Assembly (NCBI RefSeq): GCF_041260155.1
Contig: NC_091946.1
Span: 17,547,853 to 17,611,852, forward strand
Length of the DNA: 64,000 bases
DNA from: Ptychodera flava
Taxonomy: Eukaryota; Hemichordata; Enteropneusta; Ptychoderidae
Reading direction: 5' to 3'
Shown: positions 32,586 through 61,875 of the stretch, piece after piece
How the letters are laid out: the number at the start of each line of letters is the position of its first letter
Numbering within the stretch: position 1 is the stretch's first letter
Notes under the pieces: model-generated
Told to the model about the DNA's origin: nothing
What the model saw: only the letters and a program-made list of their open reading frames with translations
Database searches by the model: none
Translations under genes and position numbers: made by a program

Positions 32586-34970
32586 CTAGCTTGCATCATG
32601 CCAGCGCTGTTCCACCTTGTAAAGATTCAAACTCAACTGACTCTGCACAAACTTCATAAACGTGCTTGCACTCTTGTCAACTGCATACTTATCATCAAAA
32701 GAGAAGTCCATGGGATCTTCAATGGTTATGTGGGGATAGAACTGTCGCTGGAGGTTGAAATCATATTGAGCATGCACAGTGTGAAAGAAAGCACTGAGTG
32801 TGGATGGGGAAATGATGTACACCTCGACGTCGGTCTGGCTACGGTGAGCTTGGGTCATCAGCTGGTCAATTTTTTGACTCAGAAAGGCGTGATCAGCTCC
32901 TGCCAGATCATGCGTGGTCACATGACTAAACGGTGCATTTTCATTGTCTGAAGGTCTTATTATGTGACTATCTGATGCCTGACTGACAGCGAGGAGATGT
33001 CTCGGTGGCATGTAAGTGTGGTAGAAGACAAAGTGGTGTTCTGTTTGCGGATTGCTTTTTGACAAGCCCTGCAGGTGTTGAAGGCAGGGAACAACGCCTC
33101 CCTGGTGGAAGAAACCAAAGAACAGGACACCCATTAAATTCCAAATGATCCAAGAAACTTTGAAATTGAAAGACAAGTCATCGACATTTCTACAAAACAG
33201 CAACAGCAAGGGAACAATAATTGGGATGAGAAATCGGGGCTCTTGGTGTGGAATGAACGACAAAGCGCCCACTGGTACAAGCGTGGCAAGTACAAGAAAA
33301 AAGTTCATTTTGTTGATGGTGGGCGACTTCCCACTCTGTTGTGGGATTTGATTGAACGAAAAGAGGGATGGAAGAACCCACATCAGGAGAGGCAAAAACA
33401 AAAGGGGCATGTTGAGAACAAAATGGGTGCTTCTCGGATGGATGGGGTTGTAGGACAGCTTTGATATATCACTGTTGTATATCAGGAAGTTTAGCGGAGT
33501 GATAGTGAGATTCTCAGGCAAGTGATCAGAGGTAAATGTATCATAGAAATATTGAATATCATAGGAGAATATAACGTCACTGCTCATGGTGCCGTAGTAG
33601 ATGGAGTCGGTGACTATGCAGGTAAACATGGTGAGTACGGTGCCAGGTATAAGTGAGAAAGCACTTGAAAAGCCAACCAGAAATCCATGGTACCTTACAA
33701 TGGAATAATACCAGTAAAACATCGGCCACATGACAAATGCGGCAAACGAGAGTCTGGTGAACATTCCAAATGTTATCACAACAGATAGAAGGAATGAGTA
33801 TGTTTCTCGGCTAGTTGTGACTGGGTCTTCCTTCCTGCTGAGCTTCCTGCCTCTTTGACTGACCTTTGACTTCTCCATGGTTTCTGCAGACTTCAAGGTC
33901 AAGGCCAGGACGACAGCGAACAGGAAACACTCCATCCCGTTGGAAAAAGTCCTGCAACAGAAGACCAAGGTTACGTAGCTGCTGGCAAGGAAAACCAGAC
34001 AGCGGTCGGCGTCGATACGCAGATATCTGCACAGTTTGTACAACATGTAATCCAAGATCAGCGACAAGAACGTCAACAGCAATCGCGGGAACACTAGCAG
34101 ACTGTATGCTGTCACTATCCCTGGAAAATACTCCTGCAACTTCTTCAAGACCAGGAATGCAAATCCAGATGTTGCGTAGGGAAAGACCACTGTTCGTATT
34201 GGCAACTCTTTGTTCTGCCATTCCCAGGTCTTGTGGGTTTCAAATCCAAACACAGACGCTGAAAAAAATTAAAAATTTGTTTTTAGGATGTGGATATAGT
34301 GACGTAGGAAAGGCATGAATACATGACAACCTTATCTCCTGAAAGCAGTGAATCACTGCTGCATATGTCCACCGTTACCCTTGACACTGTGAGAAGAGCC
34401 ATAGGCTCAACAGTTTATATAGTTTAAATAACGGCCAATGATAATAATAATAATAGTAATACACTGGTAAATTACTAAATACTAATCAGCTGTGCAGGAA
34501 ATAAGCATTTTCAGGAGGATTCTATTTCATTTTGTTTACATCAGAAAACCCACTTCAGTGGTGGTCATCATCAATCTACGCTGACTCCACTTAAATATTC
34601 ATGTATACAAAAGGTGTTATCATTGTATTTTTAATTTATGTATACTGTAACTCAATACCAACTTTCCACTGCACCTCATATAACCACTTTACTTCTCTGT
34701 ACTGATTCCTTGCAATATATTTGCAGCTCTATTTATAACACATCATATAAAGTTCACCCCTCCCTCCCTACCCATTGAACAAGCTTCTATGCACGCTCTT
34801 TGGTCCAATAGGAGAGCATTAGTGGAAGACCTTGAGAAATGAGAGCACTGAATCGTACCTGCTGTCACTTCAGGGTTCTGAAAGAACTCATCCGGGTGAA
34901 TGTATCCCGACTGTGGGTACAGGGTCAGCAGAAATCGAAAGGCAACCAGGACATACCACATTTGATCCAT
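32586..34970 (-). CDS. PIGZ: GPI mannosyltransferase 4 (PIGZ / SMP3 family, GT22), 594 residues
   Basis: Two exons, 34859-34970 and 32586-34258, joined in phase 1 by a GT-AG intron, give 594 codons plus stop (human PIGZ is 579). The first exon encodes the lumenal motif HPDE at residues 25-28 after a first hydrophobic helix, and the junction reads ...NPEVTAASVFGFETHKTWEW. The conserved TVVFPYATSG segment and the GT22 motif HQEPRF (about residues 375-380) are present, with multiple membrane helices through the body. The enzyme adds the fourth, side-branch mannose to GPI anchor precursors in the ER membrane, using dolichol-phosphate-mannose. The C-terminal 180 residues after the helices look soluble. 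The start is the only ATG before HPDE in this exon that keeps the first helix. I see no defect. Confidence 0.93.
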
Positions 34971-35602
34971 GACTAAGCTTGAAGGCGGTCACTTCTTGAA
35001 AACAAATGCAGAGCATACATTAAATATCAGTGTCATCATTACGCTGGGCATTACACACAGAACAAGACTGTTCCAAAGGCCATACATTTTAAATGTCCTC
35101 CCTGAAAGCTGTGGCTTACGTACGAGTGTGAAAAGGGAGATTTACGATATATAAATTGCACATTAACGTGTAAATGATATTTTTAGGTTTAAATTACATG
35201 TACTACATACGTTTGCATGAAATTCCTATAGCTTATAAAATATTTAGGAGTGTAACTGTCTCTACAAAACGTTTAGTGTTACTGTTGGTCTCTCACCCAG
35301 TCTGGTATGGTACAGATGTTTGACTTCATCATATGAGCCAGGGACTTCTGCTACTGTATTAACAGCCAGTCAGTGAGTCACATTGTCCCGGGTACACAAC
35401 AGAACTTGTGCTCGTACTTACACTCATGCACGGTGACTCCCACTAAAATAAGCGCTTGTTGAGTAATTTGAACGTTCTAGACACTCGTGAAAAATCGTCT
35501 AAGGATAAGAAAATCTCAGATTGGCGAGCTCATCCTGAGAACATGCACAGTGAAGCAGCCGATGCCGAGAGCCAGCAGCCAATAACTCACACTATGTACT
35601 TG

Positions 35603-35630
35603 CCCACTAGAGGGCGTTTTCATTTCCGGA
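35603..35630. promoter_or_regulatory. CTCF-like core plus ETS-like site upstream of PIGZ
   Basis: CCCACTAGAGGGCG fits the CTCF core CCASYAGRKGGC exactly. It is followed by GTTTTCATTTCCGGA, whose complement contains the ETS/GABP core CCGGAAAT. The position is about 640 bp upstream of the PIGZ start codon. A 21-base identical stretch covering the second half recurs at 28599-28619. The function is inferred from motif match only. Confidence 0.4.
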
Positions 35631-35717
35631 CATTGACTTGAACTTTGAACTATGGGACCGGGACCCAGTGGTATACCAGGTCACCACGCGTGCCAGGTCA
35701 CGGTCACCGTGACCAGG

Positions 35718-35896
35718 TACAGTAAAACCTGTCTAAACTGAACCATTCAGGGACTAAGAAAATTGTTCGGTTTGGAGAGGTGTTTGGTTTATAGAGGTAT
35801 TTTATACAGTTCTGTTGGAATGGGACTGGGAAAGGGTCCAGTTTAGACAGGTTTACAGTTTAGACAGGGTTCGGTGTTTATAACAGTTTCACTGTA
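35718..35896. mobile_element. Mariner/pogo-type MITE, 179 bp
   Basis: Ends are TACAGTAAAACCTGTCTAAA on the left and, inverted, TACAGTGAAACTGTTATAAA on the right, with TA at each outer edge as expected for TA-duplicating mariner/pogo elements. The interior repeats CAGTTTAGACAGG-type sequence. No coding content. Confidence 0.7.
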
Positions 35897-38882
35897 CGAC
35901 CATGCAGTTTATGCAACGTTCCTTTTCAACGAAAATTGAGAACATCTGAAAAAAGTTTCTGGAATTGCATGTATGTTGTCTGTATTAGTTGTGTGATAGA
36001 TTTTTTCAACAATTTTTATCAAATCAACTCCTAAGCGTAGAATGAATCTCTGGAACAGATTTGTTTACTGTGTAGTACTCAAGTTAAAAAAAATATTTTT
36101 CTGGTATACTGCTCATGTGGACAATTTTGAAGCACATGAATTTTTTATCTCTGGTTTGTGAAAACAGCAAATTTAATTTTTCTCTCTACTATAGTTAAAA
36201 CACGGATAGCAGCCATTTTGAATTTAATAATTTTTATGCAATTCTTTTCTTTAACCATGTTATTCATACTACAGAATTTCCATCCAGCCAAAAACTTCAG
36301 AATTCATGGGCCCCGATCACTGACGAAATAACAAGAATGTGGTGTTTGAGCATAGACCCTCCGATTTTGGTGGGTCTATGATTCGAGTTAAAAATTGTGA
36401 AATTAACTCATCCTGCAACATTGACAATGACCCTTGCAGGCAAGCATTCAGCATAGTAAATCTGGCCGGTATAGCTAAAATGTTGTTGACTTGAATAGAG
36501 GTCCCAGTTTGAGATCAGCCAACACACTACATCAGAACACTCATTTCTCACATGCTTTACTGAGGTGAGGCTCACTGTAGCACACACCTCACCGCATACA
36601 GTCACAATTAGTTATTCACTTGATCCAGAAAATGACGCAACAAAAAATTACTTTTTTTTCACAATTTTATTTCAGAAAATTAATTTTTGATACAGAGAGT
36701 TTACAAAAGATATTGATGGATTTTCAGAGAAAGAGGCAACTCATACATCTTACTTGATAAACTCTTAATTATGGCAGATTTTGGTTTTTTTTCTAAATCT
36801 CACAATTGCTGTTTAGCTGTCTGAAGTGTACATGACAAAGAAATCAAAGAAATGCAACTTGTAAGAAATGAAACTGAACAAACTTAAGATTGGAACTCAT
36901 AAAGCTTGATTATCTTCATGTCCTCTTTCAATGTACAATGATCAAACTTCAAAACCAAAATTTCAAGACAATGAAAATGACTTTCACAGAGTCAATTGAT
37001 TGAAACAAAAACATTTCTGCAGTTTTAAAATTCAATGGAAAACAAATAAACGGCAACTTGTGAATGAGTAGGATATGCATATGGAACAGTTGGCATACCA
37101 CATCCAATACATGCCTCATAGATTATGAAAATCACCTTTAGGAAAGGAAGAACCTACATGCTGTGATCATGCTCGTGCAGAAACGGAAATCTCAAGATTT
37201 TGGGAGATGCTGATGTTATTGGCGATGACTGAACATATAAAGGATTAAATTCAACTCATTTATATCCCCCCAATATTACTCACTGATGTGCAAATGTCAC
37301 TAATTTGTGACTTTTGCATATTTTTATGTAAACTGTCAAAAGCCCCTAGTGCTGTTTTGGCTGTCTGACTTATCTTATAGCAAATGTATACAACCTCCTG
37401 ACCACTGCAAATTTTAGAATCCACTACACATTCACTCCAACACCATAAAGACAGTCAGACTGGTTATGATGATACAAACCAAACAGGCACAAGGGTCTGT
37501 CAACAGTTTACTGTTTTTGTCCAAAAAAAACTAGACCATTTCTGAATTACAACTTATGATGTATTCTGTGGTGAGATAAAACTCACAAAAAAATATCAGA
37601 AAATAATATCACATAACTTTAAAGACTTGGAAACCGATAGAAATTGTGTGCCCAGCTCTATTGAACCATATGTCATAGCTTGCACACAATATTTATGTTT
37701 ACTTTATGCACTGCAGCTGTAATAAAATACAAACCAGCACACTTGTCAAACCTCTGCAAATATCATGGTGTCCTCGATCTCAATCAAACCTTGATCTCCT
37801 AAAGACAGACATTTGTCTTCATCACAATCAAACGTTGTGTTCATCTCTTTGTGCGATACTCAAGATCAGATTGAAAATGTTCAAACCACTGATCATAAAT
37901 ATTTTTTATTCAAAAAACAGAACATAGGCAACTCAATAATGAATCACAAAATAAAACAAATATAACAATATAATGGTTATTTACATAAATCATGAAACAC
38001 ATTCAAAGCAATTTGTTGAGGCAAAATCTTGTAGAGCTTTTTAAAGCCTTAGTTTTCACTCAGTGATATACTGGTATATAGTTTTAAAATAAGACATGTC
38101 ACGTTTGTAAGAGCTACATACTACCTGCTAACGTTTTTTAATAAGTAAATTCTCTGGTTAACAGCATAAATTGACAAAATAATATCAGTTATTTTTGCTG
38201 TTTGTTTTTGTTTTGTGGTCCCCGCCACAATCGAATGGCGAAAAGTTGTTGCGAAAAAAATATACAAATTTCTCCAATGCACACACTATCTTGTGTACTT
38301 GACAAGGAGTATTGAACATAATGAAATCTACTTGGAATATCTGTTTACAGGGACTCTCAGGTCCTGTTTATCTGGGTCTGAGGCTTTTCAAACTTCTGAA
38401 AACATGATTGAGACACCTTCATAAGTCTGTGGAAAATATTTACAATGTCTGACCCAAACGTTCTTAGAACACACGAGCATACTTTCAGACTCACTAAATG
38501 AGAATCAACAGAACAGACTCAAGTAGTCATCTGAATCTTAGAATCCTTGACTAAAAATTCTACTCTTCATCCCACCTACAAACCCTTCACACCAAGATCA
38601 CCCAACCCTTGGCAGTCCTACAATGTGGTACTATCTTTCAAGAATGGTGAAAGTCTGGTACTTCCTCATGGTAAAGAATGTACATTATACGTACTATTGA
38701 TCACACTGAAATCTACTTGGAATTTCTTTGTAAATCTTGAAGACTATCGGCAAATACTTATATATAAGCACTGCTCTCTCACAGTTATTTCCTTGGCTTT
38801 TGCAAAAATGCACAATGCACTGAAAAATACACCAATTACAAATTTATGTACAAAACACTGGTTGGGGAAGTGTTGGAACAGT

Positions 38883-57822
<18,940 letters not shown>

Positions 57823-58075
57823 CTTTATTTGACGTCACACCGATGGTCCTTACGCTCGCCAATTTTTGTCGTCTTTGTGTTCTCTCAGTTCGGCGTTAAA
57901 TGTCACAGATTTAGGTCCAATAGGTCTCTGGGTTGGGAAGATTGTTTTGACGAGTGTAAATGAGCCTGTGTTGTCGGTAAGGCTGCGTGTGAACCTTTCT
58001 AAGGTACCTCTCGCAAAGCCTTTTGTCGTAGCGCTCCGAGACGAGCGCCGAATGATCCTCGTCGGTCCCGACGGC

Positions 58076-58083
58076 TTTATATA
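58076..58083 (-). promoter_or_regulatory. POLR2A: TATA box of POLR2A
   Basis: A perfect TATATAAA on the minus strand lies about 255 bp upstream of the start codon. A start site about 30 bp further on would give a 5' leader of roughly 220 nt. No ATG-initiated upstream frame dominates this leader. Confidence 0.55.
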
Positions 58084-58981
58084 GGTTTCTGTTTGCCGGG
58101 TTTCACAAACTGAGTTTCAAGGCCCCAATTATGCCGCCACCTTGTTTTGTGGCGGCGCTCTTTATACCTCCAGCGGAATTTGAGGGCTGCCGATGTCTAT
58201 TTTGTTGTCAACTTCTCAAATCTCAAATCTCTATAGGCCTAAAGGGTAAAACAAATTTATGTAAAAGTAACCAAAACAATAAAAAATCGTTGGAAAATAG
58301 ATTGCTTTTATATTTCTGTTTGTCTTTAAAAATTAAAGTTACAGAAACTTGATGCTTTATTGAAATCTGCTGACTGGAATTCAGTGGTGTCACAATACCT
58401 TTACAAAATATAAACCTAAGCTTACCTCACGGCACGACCCCTCCACAAAATTTGTAGAGGGGAGGTGCTCACGGATGATAGAGGGGACGTGCCTACATAC
58501 TACTTCATGATAAAACGTACTCCAATCAATCTTCGTGACGCAAACTGCTGTGTTTCCAATACAACAGCAAACTTGATAAGCTAGCGGATATTAGCCTAAC
58601 ATGAAAAGTGTGCGTGGGTACCAGGTAACGTGTAACAGCAATTTCCCTCGGGAACAGGCGAAATGGACGTTAATAGTCTAAAAATATAGATACTAGAAGT
58701 ACATGAAAGTATATATAGAATACTCACGCCCCGGCCGGCTGCCTATATGTTACACATAACTCATACACGTACAGCGATTTTATATATGGAGTGCTGCTCT
58801 GCAGAAAGGAATTAAGCTAAATCCGGATGAAATAATAACTTTGTTTTAGTGATATCAATATTTCATAATTACGATTTATTATTTTTTAGTAACTGCAAAG
58901 ATAATATTATATTTTTAAACTATTCATGTCCATTATTTCGCCTGTGCTCGGATACACCCAAAGGTGTAAGTTGGCCGACAA

Positions 58982-59124
58982 TCCATAGTCGTTTGGAGAG
59001 CTATTCAGCGCTGGGACTATTCGCCCCATAGACGAGAGTACAGAAGCGAGAAATACTCGCTTCTGTACTCTCGTCTATGGGGCGAATAGTCCCAGCGCTG
59101 AATAGCTCTCCAAACGACTGTGGA
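58982..59124. repeat. Long near-perfect hairpin, 69-bp arms
   Basis: Arms 58982-59050 and 59056-59124 are inverted complements with one mismatch seen, around a 5-nt loop (AAATA). The outer end reads TCCATAGTCGTTTGG and the inner end CAGAAGCGAG. Non-coding. Structurally like the hairpin at 21441-21588 but with different sequence. Confidence 0.9.
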
Positions 59125-59383
59125 CAATCACCCCGATCGTAAGCTCGCGTGTTCAGAAAACGCGTTGCAGTGATCGGGCAAAGACAATCATCGACGGCAC
59201 GTGTGTCTAAACCGTTTCTGTTGCATGTCTTGAAAATTTTTCAAAATAACAACATCGCTTCGCGCTAGCTGAAATGGAGACAATGCTCCCGGGAGGGGTA
59301 CTACTGATATTTTCATACTGGGTTGTGCCGCCCAATGCGAAAGCATCTACCCATGTATATACCCAAAATATCATCCATTGTTA

Positions 59384-59483
59384 TTGCTGCGGTTCCGTAG
59401 CCCTACCACTCCCTTTGCTGGTTGTGCCCCACTCCCCCAACACAACCAGCAAAGGGAGTGGTAGGGCTACGGAACCGCAGCAA
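59384..59483. repeat. Long perfect hairpin, 43-bp arms
   Basis: Arms 59384-59426 and 59441-59483 are perfect inverted complements (outer end TTGCTGCGGTTCCGTAGCCC) around a 14-nt pyrimidine-rich loop. Non-coding. Confidence 0.9.
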
Positions 59484-60876
59484 CCATTGTTAGAGATATG
59501 CTTCATAAATTTGGGGAATTTTCACCTTTATTCTGTTGCATGTTAAGGTTTTCCTAAAGCATGGCACATTTGCTTTGTTATCGACCCATGCTTAATTTTT
59601 TTTTTCGGATGAAATATCGACCCAATGCATGTTTACGGATTTTTCGTGAAAAAGTGACCCATTCGGATGGCACATATCTGTACACCTTTTCTATGGGAGT
59701 ACCCCCACCCCTCGGGACTATGCTACGCCGACCCCACCAAGCAGTGCCGACCGCCGGACGATGAAACATCAAAGGCTCTGCAGCCCGGCTCTGCAGCCAA
59801 CTTGGAAAGCCAACCCCGTATGTATGCGCTGTTTTACTTCCTCCATAGACCGTGCTTCTCAACGCACTGGGCCTGTTGAATACAATTGAAATTTGGAAAG
59901 AAAAAAGTAATATTTTCCTTTACGGTCCTTCAACTCTAGTTTGAAAATTTCCTCTAACATTGACCTGCGATATTTATTAAACTTCTCTGGTCCTATATCC
60001 CCGCAACAAAAGCAATCATAGAAAGGCAAACTAGATCAAGAAGGATAAATCTCCCGATCGGAGACATCACCAATATGTATTTTGATGTAGCTGTCCAGAT
60101 AGTTTTTCTCATTTATATGAAAGAATCTCCCGATTTGGAGATTTTTTCTTGGTTGTGAAACCGTTTGTAAATGCATCAATCTTTTGTTCGAGGGTTCAAT
60201 ATTTCTCCCGTCTCCTCATTGGGAGATTTTCTCCCATTTTGTCAAGGTCGAGTGTGCTTTGCTTGCTGCCTGTACTACCTGCACTCTTTACTCCCGCCCA
60301 GAGAGGGGCACTCGGCTCTTAAAAGTGGTACAAGCGCACCCTGGACAGTCAACAAACTTTCTCTTCTAGAACTAGAAACGTTTCTAGCTCCATGACCGGG
60401 AGTTCAAAAGCCCGCATTTTTGCCTGTAGACAATGATCGAAATTCTATTAGTTTTCTGCAAAATTATGGGTCAAAAGAGGCTCATTAGTAAAACACGTCA
60501 CTAAACTTCCTCGATCAATAGTCTACTCAACGGAAAAAGAGATGTTCCAAGTCACGGTAGATACTTGTAGATACGTGCTCCCCTGGGCTCTAACCACTGC
60601 ACATAGTTTGCCGGGCCTTATCCATTCCCAAAACTTCCTAAAACTTCACCATAGAGTGGATAGAGGGACTGTACATAGAGGGACTGTGACTTCACCAAAG
60701 ATGTCTAGAGTTTTTCAGAGTTGTCCGCTAAGGGACTGGTCAGTTTCTTCGGCCTGGGGGGGGGCGGTGGATTATTTTTTGCCGACGTCAAAAAGTGGCT
60801 GACCCCCCCTATTCCAAATTTTGAAAACAGGGTGACCCCCCCTGCGCACGCGACAACTGTAAAACAAAAGGTGGAC

Positions 60877-60879
<3 letters not shown>

Positions 60880-60943
<64 letters not shown>
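60880..60943. repeat. (TA)n microsatellite
   Basis: About 31 uninterrupted TA dinucleotides inside the inverted-repeat element. Confidence 0.95.
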
Positions 60944-60948
<5 letters not shown>

Positions 60949-61604
60949 TTTACATACATTTATATTTTAACAGTTATTCTGTGTTTTAGTGAAATTGTTG
61001 ACATGTCAGTTGTAAGATAGGAATTTCAAAGTGTCAATCTTGAAGTTTGAATACAGTAGGTACATTTTGAATGAGTTGTGAATGTATTTCACATTTTCTA
61101 TGCTTAACCAGATGTCCTGAACAGAAATGGATGTCAATCATTAATATCAAAGAGGAAAGTGCAGTAAATCAAAAATTTTGATGGGTGTTAAGACTTTCCA
61201 GCCATCCAATGAATCTCCTGAGGAGCCATAGAGAGACATTTTCGCTAAATCTGATGTGTGCAGTGTCTGAGATGACCTTTCTTGTAACATTGAAACCATA
61301 AAAGCACAGCTAATTATGACAAAAACTGCCTTTTTAACTGTTATTTTGGTCATAAAAAAGTATTATTCTACAGAAAACCTGAGACACAAAGGAAAACAGT
61401 TGCATTAATGACAACGAAAGATATCTTGTCATTTTTCTATCTCTAAAATAAGTCACTTTATCAAATATATATTGTGAAATATTTGTGCATGTTGCTTTCT
61501 CATACTGAATTCTCATACAGAGAACAGAAAAGTATCAGGAATTTGTCATGCTTTTCATTTTCACTTAGCAAACATCAAGATATCTCTGGCATATATCTTT
61601 GATT

Positions 61605-61875
61605 TATTACAGTATGGTGCCCAAAGGGCGCGGAGAAAAATATGAAACATCCTGATACCTCTGATATATATTTCTTGTATATTAAAGTCATGCACAGGAA
61701 GGGCGTGCTGAAAAATGTCTGATATATTAAAGTAATGTGCTCGAAGAGCACGCTGAAAAATATTGAACATACAGATATCTCTGATATATGTATGCCTAAT
61801 ATGTTAAAGTTGGGCGTGCTGAAAATATGTCTTATTATTAAAGTACGCGCCCGAAGGGCGCGCCGAAAAATGCAA
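61605..61875. repeat. Degenerate tandem array with internal palindromes
   Basis: Four or five irregular units each carry ATTAAAGT followed by a GCGC-type palindrome (best copy GCGCCCGAAGGGCGC near 61848) and GAAAAAT. Spacing varies between about 45 and 90 bp. The palindrome varies with compensating changes in at least one unit (GTGCTCGAAGAGCAC). Confidence 0.65.

Larger units (their letters stand above)
34971..38882. other. Intergenic, between PIGZ 5' end and POLR2A 3' end
   Basis: About 3.9 kb, non-coding. It holds the PIGZ upstream region, with a CTCF-like core and an ETS-like CCGGAAAT near 35603-35630, and a 179-bp mariner-type MITE (35718-35896). It also holds AT-rich sequence that probably includes the POLR2A 3' untranslated region; a minus-strand AATAAA lies near 37906. 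No further gene is supported. Confidence 0.55.

Noticed and set aside
33866-34318. 150-codon plus-strand open frame
   Set aside because: Antisense shadow of the PIGZ exon.
57866-58084. 72-codon plus-strand frame divergent from POLR2A
   Set aside because: It lies over the POLR2A 5' leader and TATA box, and no domain is recognised.
60705-61020. Frames with repeated Tyr-Ile on both strands
   Set aside because: Translation of the (TA)n tract.
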